DNA from: Earliella scabrosa
Taxonomy: Eukaryota; Basidiomycota; Agaricomycetes; Polyporales; Polyporaceae
Reading direction: 5' to 3'
DNA length: 64,000 bases
Assembly (NCBI GenBank): GCA_022605405.1
Contig: JABYQQ010000013.1
Location: 682,001 to 746,000, forward strand
Under the pieces are notes generated by a model that was not told the origin of the DNA, ran no database searches, and saw nothing but the letters and a program-made list of their open reading frames with translations. Both the position numbers and the translations under genes were made by a program. How positions within the stretch are numbered: the stretch's first letter is position 1; each line of letters opens with the position of its first letter. Below are positions 23,922-34,486 of the stretch, in pieces.

Positions 23922-25554
23922 CTAGCCAATCTCCATGGCGTCGGGGCCTTCGCCAAACAAGTCATCGTCGTCTTCTGCACCGGAGGAGTCAGCACCATGT
24001 CCACCGGCAGCGTTCGCGCCAGGAGTGATGCCCTGCTTGCGGAGGCGGGCGTTCTCTTTCATCTCATCGCGCTGTGCCAGCTTCGTGTCCAAGTCGGCTT
24101 GCAGCTTCTTCAGTGCGTCCTCGAAGCGGCGCTGTATAGTGTGCGTCAGCACAAACGGACCACACGCGAACGGCATGATGACTGACCCTGATGAGCGGAT
24201 TCGCCGAGCTCGCAATCTCGCCCCGCTTCTTGTTCACCGCCGCCTCCAAGTCGTGGATCTCCTCATTCAGGAGTTTCCGCGCCTGTACCGTCTCGTCGTC
24301 CTCATCGTCGTCTTCGTCGCTCTCATCTTCTTCATCCTCGTCCTCATCATCCTCGTCCTCCTCTCCCTCGCCTTCATCTCCGAGCGCCAGGTCAAGCTCC
24401 GCGGCAAGCTCCTCGTCAATATCCCCTTCCGGTTCGTCTTCCTCCTCGCGCCCACCTGCCCCGCCGCCCTCATCTTCGTCTTCGTCCGCCTCAGCATTGG
24501 CGGCAGGTGTGGGGGCATCAAATCCTGGCGTAGCCGCATCAAGGGCTGGGTTCTCGGCGTCGATGAACTCGGAGTCGGACAGGTCGGGGTTCACGTTCTC
24601 GAGCACGTCGTATTTGACTTCAGACGCCATTGCATCCGCTTCGAGCAGTCGCTCTACTTCCTGTTCCACAGTTTCGATCGTCTGTGGGGAACATTGAGCA
24701 TATATCAGAGGTAGGGAAGAAACCAAAGACGTACCCTGCGATTCACGCGTTTGCGGAACCGTCGTTTACGGACGTGTTTGAGGGGTGGAGTGATGCCATG
24801 CGGCCAAATGAACTCGTCGATGTTGAAGCCGCCACGATGAGAAAGAGCGTCCTCGCTTGGGATCTTGTCTTCAACCACAAGCATCTGGTAGAGCAAACTA
24901 AAGTTACGTGGTGGGGTGGACTACTTCAGGAACGAGAACATACCTGGCATATATCCGCGACCTTGAACATCTGCTTGTTGTCCAAGGTCTTCTGCGACTC
25001 GATGATACATGGCAGATCAACGAGCTTCGAGGAGTACGTGCTGTTTCCAATGTGGAACACGGCTCGTCTCGAGTCTGACCCGCACAGCTTGGGTCATACT
25101 CGCCAGAGGAGGATCCATGAGACATACCTTTGAATTTAAACCACACATCGTCGCTGATCTCTCTCGCCTGCACCATTTTCCTCAGCCTCTCACAGTCCTC
25201 GCCCTCTGGCATCCGTAGAATGAACTGCTCCTCGAACACCAGCTCCTCGTCGTCTGAGTCGAGCTCGCGGTCGTATGGTCCAAGGAAAGACATCCCAGGA
25301 GCCTGTGCTGCTGCCTTCTCACTCAGCTTCAATTTCAGCTTAGGCTGAATCTTGGGTCCTCGTGCAGCGGAGCGAGTCGTGCGTCCTTCAGAAGGGTCGA
25401 CGTATGATGGAGTGCTCTGTCTTCGTGCACGGGATGCACGAGGAGGGAGACTTCGCTGAGGAGCCTGGCTCGCAGAGGCCCTGTGGGAGGGCTGAAAAGC
25501 GTCGTTGTCGTCAACATCGTCAACGACGATCAAGTCTTCGTCCAGGTCGGCCAT
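23922..25554 (-). CDS. TAF7: TFIID subunit TAF7 (TAFII55)
   Basis: Exons complement(join(23922..24131, 24187..24681, 24735..24884, 24944..25074, 25128..25554)) give 470 aa. TAF7 is a TFIID component that binds TAF1 and restrains its activity during RNA polymerase II preinitiation. The TAFII55 N-terminal domain is clear at about residues 85-190: EEQFILRMPEGEDCERLRKM, the Phe-Lys-Phe-Lys stretch, STYSSKLVDLPCIIESQKT, KVADICQMLVVEDKI, and FIWPHGITPPLKHVRKRRF at about 205-230. A very acidic Asp/Glu-rich region follows, then a short coiled coil (FEDALKKLQADLDTKLAQRD) and an acidic tail ending DAMEIG. Start 25554 is chosen over the in-frame ATG at 25635. Its start lies 196 bases from the divergent SAM37 start. 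Confidence 0.93.
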
Positions 25555-25750
25555 TGTGCCCAAAGAGGAGTGCAATGTCGCGAAAGACGAGGATTGTGGG
25601 CGGACCGAGGACAGAAGTTGTGGATTGGCGCCCATTGCGGAGATGTGACATAGAATGTGACGTTACGTGTCAGTGTCACGGAGCGCGTCGGAACGCCGGA
25701 GCCGCTGGAGCCGCGACTTGCTCTCCTCCTCCACAGGCCTCAAGTCGGAC
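25555..25750. promoter_or_regulatory. Short bidirectional promoter TAF7 / SAM37
   Basis: Only 196 bases separate the two divergent start codons, so both core promoters and leaders must overlap here. A near-palindromic GTGACGTTACGTGTCAGTGTCAC lies at about 25657-25679 and includes a TGACGT core of the bZIP/ATF type. A regulatory role is inferred. Confidence 0.5.
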
Positions 25751-27146
25751 ATGAGTGAGTCGAAGCCGTCGCCTTCACCTGGACACCGTACCGTCAACCT
25801 CCACGTCTGGCCAAACCATGGCGATCTCCTTTCTTTCGACGTCGCGTCCATAGCCGCTCTGCTGTTCCTCCAGCTCACCATTCCCGGCCAGTTCTCGCTT
25901 TCGTACTGTGCCAACCCTGACCTATCTCCTAGCGGTGAGCAACTCGCTGTCTTTCCGTAGGGCTCGCTGAGAATGTTGAATGTCTTACGAACATAAAGGA
26001 CAATTGCCATATATCACACATGGCTTGCACCATGCTTCCGGCTTGAGTTCGATATTCGCCTACGTCCGGAAACTGCCAAACGCTCGGAATCCGGACACTG
26101 GTCTCAATGCCTCACAGGTAGCCCAATTGACGGCGCGCATAGCTCATGTGGAGTCTACCTATGGTGATTTGGTCGTGAGTTCTTATCTCCTCTCTCTCTC
26201 TGCTGTCCTACTTAGCTTCCACGTCAAGAATCATATGCTCTACTCTCTGCAAGAAAACTGGTCTAGCGTGACCAGACCGGCTTTAGTATCTATGCTTCCT
26301 GTTCCACAGTGCTACTATGTCCCTTCGCGCATCCGGGGCTCGTATAAAGCCCGTTTAGAGGCCTCCGAATTATGGCACGTACCCGAGGTCGAGGATGAAC
26401 CTGAAGAGCCCCGAAGTGTGCTTGGGAGGAGGAAGAAGCAACGTGCTGATGATAAACCCCACAAGTACAAATCTGTGCTTGAGCGAGAAAAGGTCGGTTG
26501 GCTGAGCAATTGGAGGAGACACGTCGCTTACCCGCGTCAGGTCGTGGAGAAAACTCGCTCCTTCTTCGACGTTTACGACAGGCTCCTCGGAGAGCAAACG
26601 TTCTTTATGGGGGGCCAAACGTGAGTTGTAGACCCTTCCTTGTTTTAACTGCGACTTACTCCGTCGGACAGACCGTCGACACTCGATGTCGTCTTCGCCG
26701 CGCACACTCACGTCTTACTTTCTCTGAAGTTCCCGGACCCCCTCGTCGTTTCGGTCCTGGCAGAGTCATATTCGCGGTTCATCTCCCACCGGGATACGGT
26801 GCTTTCAATGGCGCTTCCGGACCAAAGACTCTTCCCACCTGTCGCTCAGAAGAGCTGGTCGTCGTCTCTGCGATACATTGTTCCTTGGCCGCGGAAACCT
26901 GTCCAACGCAGAGCCTCAGCTGCATTCGCCAACTCACCCGAAGTGAAGAAGCTGGAATGGCGGTACAAGTTATGGCGCTGGGGATTCATCGGTGCCTCCG
27001 TTTTGGCTGCAGCAGCGTACCTGCACTTCGCAACCATCGTCATACTCATACCAAATCAAGGCGGGCCTGCACGACTTCCACAGTTAGAAGCAGCGCCAGA
27101 GGAGCTTGAGGATGGTGGGGGCGATGAGGCCGAAGAGGATCAATGA
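25751..27146 (+). CDS. SAM37: Metaxin/SAM37-like mitochondrial outer-membrane sorting subunit
   Basis: Exons join(25751..25934, 25999..26174, 26229..26620, 26672..27146) give 408 aa. SAM37/metaxin works in the SAM complex that inserts beta-barrel proteins into the mitochondrial outer membrane. The N-terminus has the metaxin pattern (VNLHVWPNHGDLLSFDVASI, then QLPYITHG at the end of the thioredoxin-like half). The GST-like C-terminal half includes RRHVAYPRQVVEKTRSFFDV and TLDVVFAAHTHVLLSLKFPD. A C-terminal TM anchor (FIGASVLAAAAYLHFATIVI) precedes an acidic tail. Introns 1 and 2 end in AAG rather than CAG/TAG, and intron 2 (54 nt) has no in-frame stop. Residue 1 is taken at 25751; an in-frame ATG at 25667 is possible. 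Confidence 0.85.
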
Positions 27147-27428
27147 GGAATGGCTTCTGCGCATGATCGTGCTTGTGTAAGTACCATGGGCTCTCTATCC
27201 GGTGCAATGGACATACCATCCTAGCCTTCAAGTTGCGCCCGTACTTCTGAAGTATGCGCGACGCGACTGGCGTTCGTGTGCGTGACCTTGAGATTTGTCC
27301 ACGTGAGGCATGACGTACGCGAAGCGCGTCCATATCGCGCGATCGAATCTGGCGTTCTCTGCAACCCTGCTCTCTTCTCTTACGTCCATCACCTCCCCGA
27401 CGTTGCCTTACAGAGCGATCACGTCCTC

Positions 27429-28778
27429 ATGGCTCCCGTACGCCTCCGCCACCCGAAAGGTGTGACCACGATCCAAGTCGACTTCACCAATGCCACCGTT
27501 CAGGACTTGCAGCAGGAAATCTTTGCTGCCACAGAAATACCGCCTTCCCAGCAGGAGCGTGCGTCCCTGTTCTGTTTGCCTTTCTTCCAAGTATGCTGAA
27601 ACGATCAATCGGCATCCGTACAGTGAAGGCTGGCTACCCACCACACCCTCTCACCCTCGTGCCCGAACTGCCTATCGACAGCCTTGGCCTGAAGCAGGGT
27701 GAACAGCTAGTGGTGGTGCAGCGGGCTGCTCCAAGCCACCAAACCTCGACTGGAAGCACGGCATCGTCGGCATTCCCTGCACCCAGTCCCGTGGCTGCCA
27801 TGACAGGGTTGACTGCATCGCAAGTGCGGGATTCGCCTCGGCCTACACCGAAGCCTGGCGCGAGAGCTGGAGGTCCTGACTACGTGCCCACGAGTAATGG
27901 GTACTTGATTCACCGCGTGAGTGCTCATTCGATTGCTGGTTTTGTGGTTGCGTGTGAAGTGTTGAAGGACGAGGGATGGGTAGATCGTGCCCGACGACAA
28001 CTCGTGCCTGTTTTCTTCTATTGCGCTCATCTTTGAGCAAGACATGAGCAAAGCCCAGACGATCCGCAAGAGTGAGTGCCTGTATGCACTCACCATTCGA
28101 CTGAGCTTACAGACGATTGGCAGTCGTCGCGGATGCCATTCGAAAAGACCCAATCAAGTGGGATGAGGCTATTCTTGGGTACGCCACATTTTCCCCCCTC
28201 TCTAGGCATGATCGGTCCGGCTCAAGTCCATGCGTGCAGACGTCCAAGAGAAGAATATATCCAGACCATTCTGAAGCCGTCCGCATGGGGTGGCGCGATC
28301 GAGCTTTCCATCCTGGCTCAGCACTACAGCACCGAGATTGCGTCGATAGACGTCGAGACCGGCCGCATTGACCGGTTCACCCCGCCCCCAGAGGCGGATT
28401 CTGGCAACAGGGCGATCGTGATATATTCCGGCATACACTATGACGCGACGAGCATCGCACCCATGCTGGATGCCCCGGATGACTTCCACCAGACGATCAT
28501 GACCAAGGGAAAGGGCGACGACGAGAAGGACGAAATGCTGCAGGCGGCGAAAAAGCTGGCAGACACGCTCAGGGCGAAACGAGCGTATACGAACACGGCG
28601 ACGTTCGATCTGAAATGCCAGGTACGTACGTTCCGTGCGGTCTTTCTAGCATAGAGATGGAGAGTGGGTATGGTTGCTGATCGCCTCTGGGTAGATCTGC
28701 GGCAAGGGTCTGAAGGGGGAGAAGGAAGCCCGCGCGCACGCATCGGAGACTGGGCACGTGGAATTCGGGGAGTACTGA
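27429..28778 (+). CDS. OTU1: OTU1/YOD1 deubiquitinating cysteine protease
   Basis: Exons join(27429..27558, 27624..27916, 27984..28071, 28124..28178, 28240..28621, 28695..28778) give 343 aa. OTU1 cleaves ubiquitin chains from substrates handled by Cdc48/p97, for example in ER-associated degradation. A UBX-like N-terminal domain (VRLRHPKGVTTIQVDFTNAT) is followed by a linker and the OTU core with the catalytic motif PDDNSCLFSSI (Cys149, with an Asp at 145/146) and the catalytic His in YSGIHYDA (about His255). A C-terminal C2H2 zinc finger closes the protein (CQICGKGLKGEKEARAHASE then TGHVEF), as in YOD1. All catalytic residues are in place. It lies about 280 bases downstream of SAM37 in tandem. 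Confidence 0.95.
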
Positions 28779-29147
28779 CTCGAAAATCGCAAGTTCGGTG
28801 TTGGTGGATGTATGCCAGGGATGTGGCAGAAGATGGCATTGTGCGGATACCTCTGTAGTCGACATGCTCTCCGTCTTGTACCATCGCCCTTCGTAGATAC
28901 TGTCAACTTGATGTAAGTTCCACCATGATGAGTGCGGTTCAGTTCTGGGTGATTTTCCAAGCTATATGGGAAGTGATGAGTATACGGAGTTGCAAGCCCC
29001 TACTAGTACATTAGTGCTTACTAGTACTGAGTACTGACTAGCGAATACCCAGTGATTACCCAGTACTAGTGCGCGCGCAGTGAACGAGCGCTTGACGCGT
29101 CTGTGGCTTGAGTCCCGATCGCGTCAGCATCTTTCGGGCCAACGCGT
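28779..29147. promoter_or_regulatory. Intergenic region OTU1-AP endonuclease, with clustered ACTAGT palindromes
   Basis: About 370 bases. Two TACTAGTA octamers occur at 29001-29008 and 29019-29026, and a TACTAGTG at 29064-29071, with further GTACT/ACCCAGT repeats between. They lie 80-150 bases before the downstream ATG, so a role in its promoter is possible but unproven. Confidence 0.45.
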
Positions 29148-31408
29148 ATGAACGCGTCCCTCCGCTTTACCCTCCTCCATCGTGCTGCGGCTCTCTCAAC
29201 GTTCTCTCTGCGCCCGAAGCTCCTTCTGTCAAGCTTGAGAAGCCTCAGGTACATTCACTTCACACGTCCCACCACCGCCACTGTCGCTGCCATGCCACCA
29301 AAACGCGCTGCTGCGTCCAAACGTAAGGCCGAGCCTACCTCTGAAGACGACGAGCCTCTCTCTGCAGCGGAGAGCTCCCAGTCTGAAGTTGAGCCTGCAC
29401 CGAAGAAGCGCAAGACCACCGCGAAAGCCAACGGCACCGCGAAGAAGGGCAAGAGCAAGGGGAAGGGGAAAGGTGCAGCAAAGGAGGCTGCGAAGGGAGA
29501 CGGAGGCGCGGACGCTGCAGCAGCGAGTGAGAACGCGCAGCCGACCAACAAGGTGCTACCGGTGCAGATCAGCTTTGCGCCCAAGGCGGAAGGGACGGTG
29601 CGCATCGCGACGTGGAATATATGCGGGCTTGCGGCTGCGTCGAAGAAGGTACGTGGTCTAAGATTTGTCACTTGGTACCACTAGCGGCGCAACCACTGCC
29701 AGGGTGGATGGATGCGCCCTGTGTCAATTGAACCGCACTTGAATGAGCGTGCGTTACACATCCTGGTCCCGGCCAAGTAACGCTACTGTCGTACGTTCAA
29801 TGCCAGCTGGCCGTTCGGATGTGTAATGGTGCGCTGCGGCGGAGAAAGACGGCGTACTGTCCGTAGTGGTTGATGTGCTGACATTATGTGTCTTACCCAC
29901 AGGGCTTCAAGTTTTACGTCGAGGCTGAGGATGCGGACATCCTCATACTGACTGAAACGAAAGTGCGTGTGTTGCGACTGGCACAGTACGGTGGTTGGGA
30001 AGGCTGATCTTAACATTCCCCAACGTGGTACATAGGTTAACAACGACCCGCTCGACCCAGTGCTCACACAGCGCTACCCTCATAGACACTGGGCGATATC
30101 GGAGAAGAAATCTTACTGTGCGTGCTCTCCATCGCCATCCTACCTTCATTCGACGCCCAGTTGCCATCGGTCCGCACCGCGAGCACCTACGCTACTGAGT
30201 TGTCTGCGCAACGTACAACTCGTAATGCTGACTTGTCCACCCACCCCTGCGCAATGCACGACGCACCTCGCACAGCCGGGACTGCGATTCTGAGTAAGAT
30301 CAAGCCCCTCTCCGTCGACTACACGCTTCCCGGGCATCCAGACGCGTCCGCGGTCAAGGGCCGAATCGTCACGCTCGAGTTCGAGAGCTGCTACGTCGTG
30401 GGCACGTATGTCGTAAACGCAGGCACCGGTCTGAAGGTACGTACCTCGTCTCCCGCGTCGATATCTGAGGCCATCGGCGATCCCTCGCGCGCACAGTGAA
30501 CTACATTGAGTTCGGGGTACGCCACCGGCTCTCAGTGGCCGCAGGCGAACCTTGTAGCACTGCGCAGTGACAAGGGCGACCTCTCGTGTGAGGCCCTCTT
30601 ACGGATGCGGGCTGACGGTTACTGCGCGCATTCTAGACACTTGAAGCCAAGAAGGAGTGGAACCAGCATTTCGAGGCATACGTCCGGGATCTGGACAAGA
30701 AGAAACCGGTGGTATGGACGGGAGACCTGAACGTCGCTCCGACCGCAGTTGGTGCGTGTGGTTTTTCAGCCTGTCCTTGGGTTGGTGAAGGTGTAGGATG
30801 GCCGCGATTGCCTCCGGCCTTCCGCGCGCTAGGTTTGAGCTCAGGAAAGCCCGATGCTGCGCTTCATGGAGTGCCTTGACGCCGTTGGGATCGCCGCGCA
30901 GCGCACTAGTGCCCTCTAGTGCCCCCGTGCCATGAAAATGAATTGGAATGTGGTGCTGACCGGGCTTCCTCGTTGAATAGATCTCGCGAATCCGAAGACG
31001 AACTGGAACAAGACGCCGGGGTACACCGAGGCGGAGACAAGCTCGTTTGCGCGAATCTTGAACGCGTCCGCCGAGGAGCCTGAAGCGAGCAAGTTCGTCG
31101 ACGTGTGGCGGAAGCTGCATCCAGAGCTGCGGCATTACACCTACTTCTCGTACCGGTTCAACTGCCGAGAGAAGGGCCTGGGATGGCGCCTGGATATGTG
31201 TACGTACGGCTTGCATTCCTGGGCGGTGCGCGCGAGAGAGTCGTGTCATCGCGCCATCGCTATCGGTGTATGGCTGACGTATTTGCGGTTCGCAGTTGTG
31301 GTGAGTGAGCGACTAGAAGAGAGGGTGAAGATGTGCGAGATACGCAGCGAGATATACGGGGCGTCGGACCACTGTCCTGTGGTCATGGAGCTTGCGGGGC
31401 TGTTGTGA
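29148..31408 (+). CDS. Class II AP endonuclease (ExoIII/APE1 family)
   Basis: Exons join(29148..29648, 29903..29962, 30036..30117, 30276..30436, 30637..30751, 30981..31199, 31296..31408) give 416 aa. The enzyme cuts DNA at abasic sites in base excision repair. The catalytic set is complete: Glu185 in ILTETK, Asp298/Asn300 in TGDLNVAPT, and Asp404/His405 in [12 protein letters not shown]. Other family blocks are [10 protein letters not shown] and NAGTGLK. The C-terminus ends just after the catalytic motif, with no zinc-finger extension like that of yeast Apn2, so it is closer to APE1. The N-terminus has two parts: an Arg/Ser/Leu-rich segment free of acids, resembling a mitochondrial presequence, then from the second in-frame ATG (29292) a Lys/Ala-rich nuclear-type segment ([12 protein letters not shown]). 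The catalytic assignment is firm; targeting is inferred. Confidence 0.95.
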
Positions 31409-32685
31409 TGAACCGGGTTTCCGGTAAGTAGAATCCTGGGAGGGCAGCGGCTTTGAGAATGAGAAAACTGGAGCATCTTGGGTGAGTGACCGGGTTGTGT
31501 GTTCACCGTCGAGCGAGTGTATGACGTCGAAGACTGTCTTGTCTGCAGGTTCTTGGACTAAGCCGAGTCGGGGATACTTATGATGGCATTGCAACGAGTT
31601 GATTATCCGGTGTTTTATCTCGAGGTTTCGAGGCCTGCGGCCTGCCACGCGCGCAGACGATGGTCGATGACGTCGTCAGACAAGGTCGGCTGCCTGCCAT
31701 ATGGGGGTGGCATAGACTATATGACGTGCTGTGCGACCGTGCTCGTCTGTCCCTCCAGCTCGTGCGACCCCGAGCGTGGCCGACAGCAAGGGGAGCACAC
31801 AACGGCACAACAGCACAACAGCAGCCAGGCGCCACAACGCCCGGGGGTCCGCGCCTCCCGCGCGCTGCTGCGGGCATCCGGTGTGACAACGCGCTCAACC
31901 TTTGTCGCGATCGGAGGGAACGCCCATTGAGATTGGCTGCGCTTGGGGGCATATGATATAACTTGGCGAACTGCGCAATCTGCCAATGCATCGCTCACAG
32001 CTCGTTGCGCGTTCCGCTCACCGCCCCTCGAACGCCATCCGCTGTCAAAGAGTTCGATAGTCGGAAAGGAGAGGAAAGGATGTTGCAGAAGGACACATAG
32101 GGATGTGGCGACGGGGGGCTCTCGACGGGGAGTAATCTTTTGGGCGGTCGCCCACAGCCGAGATGCGCAGCAGAGGACAAATGGAGAATTCCTGGGGTGG
32201 TGGAGCACGGCGCGAGTATGTTCGCGCGTCGGTGGCCCCACTGTACAGGCTCGCAACAGGTTCAGAACGGAGGCCAACGGGGGTGGCATGCTCGGATGGG
32301 GACCCCGTACGTCAGCGCGAAGCGAGTCGGGGAGCGAGTGAAATACTGCCCAATCGGGCAAGACTGGTGCGTGGGAATGCGGGCAATCAGAGCGTGGCCG
32401 AATCGGGGTGGATCTGTGATGGGATTAGCCGCGGCGCTACCCAGGACAGTCGCTCGGGCACTTTCGCACGGGTCCGAATCTCAAAAGCGGTTCCATCCCC
32501 CGCCCACGCCTCGTCTCGCCCTCGCCCTCGCCCTCGCCCCCGTCCTCCGAGCCCGCCCCGCACCTGCTCGCCGCCGTCCCAGCTGCAGAGCACGCTGGTG
32601 GTCGCTGTCCTCTCCCGCAGCCAGCCCATACCCTCCTGTCGTCCAGATACCCCTCCTCTCCATAGAGCTTTCCCCGTTCGTATCT
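31409..32685. other. Intergenic region AP endonuclease-nucleotide-sugar transporter
   Basis: About 1.3 kb between tandem genes. Long open frames occur on both strands because stops are rare in GC-rich sequence, but none has a recognisable domain or splice-supported structure. The last about 200 bases form a CT-rich leader for the next gene. Confidence 0.6.
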
Positions 32686-34486
32686 ATGTCGCAGCTAAAG
32701 GAATACGCAGCACTACCCCAGCATGTCGTCCACCTCGACAACGACACCCGGGACCCCGAGGTCGGCGTGTACGAGAAGGAGCAACTGAACTTGCCCAGTG
32801 ACACTCAGCAGCCTCCCGTCCCTTCAATATGTGGCTTGCCTCTCAAATACGTCTCGTGAGTATATGCGCCCCATTCTCCCCGACGCGTTCTTCGCGTCGC
32901 AACAGCAAACATGCTGACCCTCCACGCGTGTCATCCTCAGGCTAGTGACTCTGGCAGTCCAGAATGCCCTTCTGACACTCATCATGCACTACTCGCGCGT
33001 GTCAACGGCGCCCCAACATACCTATTCCGCCGCGTCCGCAGTACTGCTCACCGAGCTCCTCAAGGGCTTCATCTCCCTCTCGGTCGCATTCATGCGTCTT
33101 GATCCCAATGGTGCGTCAGGCTCATTGTGGAGCCCGAGGGTGCTCCTGTACCGCTTCCGCCGGTTGGGCAAGGAGGTCTTCCGTCCGGATTGCTGGAAAC
33201 TGTCCATCCCCGCTATCCTATATGTCATCCAAAATAATCTCCAGTTCGTCGCCGTCTCCAACCTCGAAGCCGCGACGTTCCAAGTCAGTTACCAGATGAA
33301 GATCCTCACCACCGCTGGCTTCTCCGTTCTCCTCCTACGCAAGAAACTCAGCCCGACCAAATGGCTCGCGCTGCTGTTCCTCGCTATTGGCGTTGGTATC
33401 GTCCAAATCCAGACCGGCTCATCCTCCGGCCATTCTGTCGCCAATGGTCACGACATGAACGCGTTCAAAGGCTTCATGGCTGTCGTCATGGCCTGCTTCA
33501 CTTCCGGGCTCGCCGGGGTCTACTTCGAGATGGTCCTCAAGAATTCCCAAGCAGACCTGTGGGTACGCAACGTTCAGCTCTCGCTGTTCTCCCTTCTCCC
33601 CGCGCTCGTCCCCATCCTCTGCTCCAATGCCACGCCTACCGGACCCGCGCCAGGCTGGCTGAACCAGCTCTTCGCGAACTTCGGTGTGTGGGCATGGGCT
33701 ACGGTCCTCATCCAGGTCCTCGGCGGTCTCCTCACCGCGCTCGTCATCAAGTACGCGGACAACATCCTCAAGGGCTTCGCCACAAGCTTGAGCATTGTCA
33801 TCTCCTTCCTCGCGTCCGTCGCGCTCTTCAACTTCCAGATGACGGTCACGTTCGTGCTCGGCTCAACGGTAGTCCTTGTTGCGACATGGATGTACAACCA
33901 GCCCGAAGCGCCGTGCGGCGACTCCTTCTATCCGAAGGAGGGGCGCTCATGGGGTTGGAGGTGGCGCCGTTCCAAGCCCGCCTCGTCCGCGCTCGAGCTT
34001 GCTGGTGGGAACGTCGCCATCTCTCGCCGCCCCTCGACTTCTTCACTGTCTTCCATTACGTGTTCGCCCACACCTGGACAGTCCAAGTCGTACCCAGGCT
34101 CGCCAGTTGAGCGGGACATTCCTTCGCCGTTCTTCCCCGCCCAGCTGCTTGAGAAGAACCTGCTCGGCAAGCGCAAGGAAGATGACCCCACGCCGTTCTT
34201 CCCCGTCCCACTCAAGGCATCGCGCGCGGCGACACGGCTTGCGCACTACTTCACGCGTTCGGGTTCAGGGTCGTTCGTACTCCCTGATGGTGCGCCCTAC
34301 GCGTACCCACCGGCGCAAGCACCGTCGCCTTCGACGCTGTATGCGTCGGTCGCCCCTTCATCTTACCCTTCGACGCGCCCGTCTAGCGCGCTCTCGTCAT
34401 GTACCTCCTCCAGGCCGGCGAGCGCCATGGGCGGTGCAGCGTCCCTCTCATTAGGCACGCTGTCCGAGCAGGACCACCATTCATGA
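32686..34486 (+). CDS. Nucleotide-sugar transporter (UDP-galactose/UDP-GlcNAc type) with long C-terminal tail
   Basis: Exons join(32686..32855, 32941..34486) give 571 aa. Proteins of this family (SLC35A type) exchange nucleotide sugars for the nucleoside monophosphate across Golgi or ER membranes. Ten or so TM helices span about residues 55-385. Family blocks include LVTLAVQNALLTLIMHYSRV, AVLLTELLKGFISLSVAF, YVIQNNLQFVAVSNLEAATF, QVSYQMKILTTA, GLAGVYFEMVLKN and YADNILKGFATSLSIVIS. The usual length is about 340-400 aa. Here about 180 extra residues follow the last helix, rich in Ser/Pro and containing two related motifs (IPSPFFPAQL and DPTPFFPVPL). The exact substrate cannot be told by eye, though UDP-galactose and UDP-GlcNAc are the closest groups. 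Confidence 0.9.

Noticed and set aside
24191..24697. Poly-serine frame on the plus strand
   Set aside because: It is the antisense of the Asp/Glu-rich run of TAF7 (GAC/GAG read as serine codons).
31717..32361. 214-residue minus-strand frame in the gap before the nucleotide-sugar transporter
   Set aside because: Low-complexity composition, overlapped by long frames on the other strand, with no recognisable motif.
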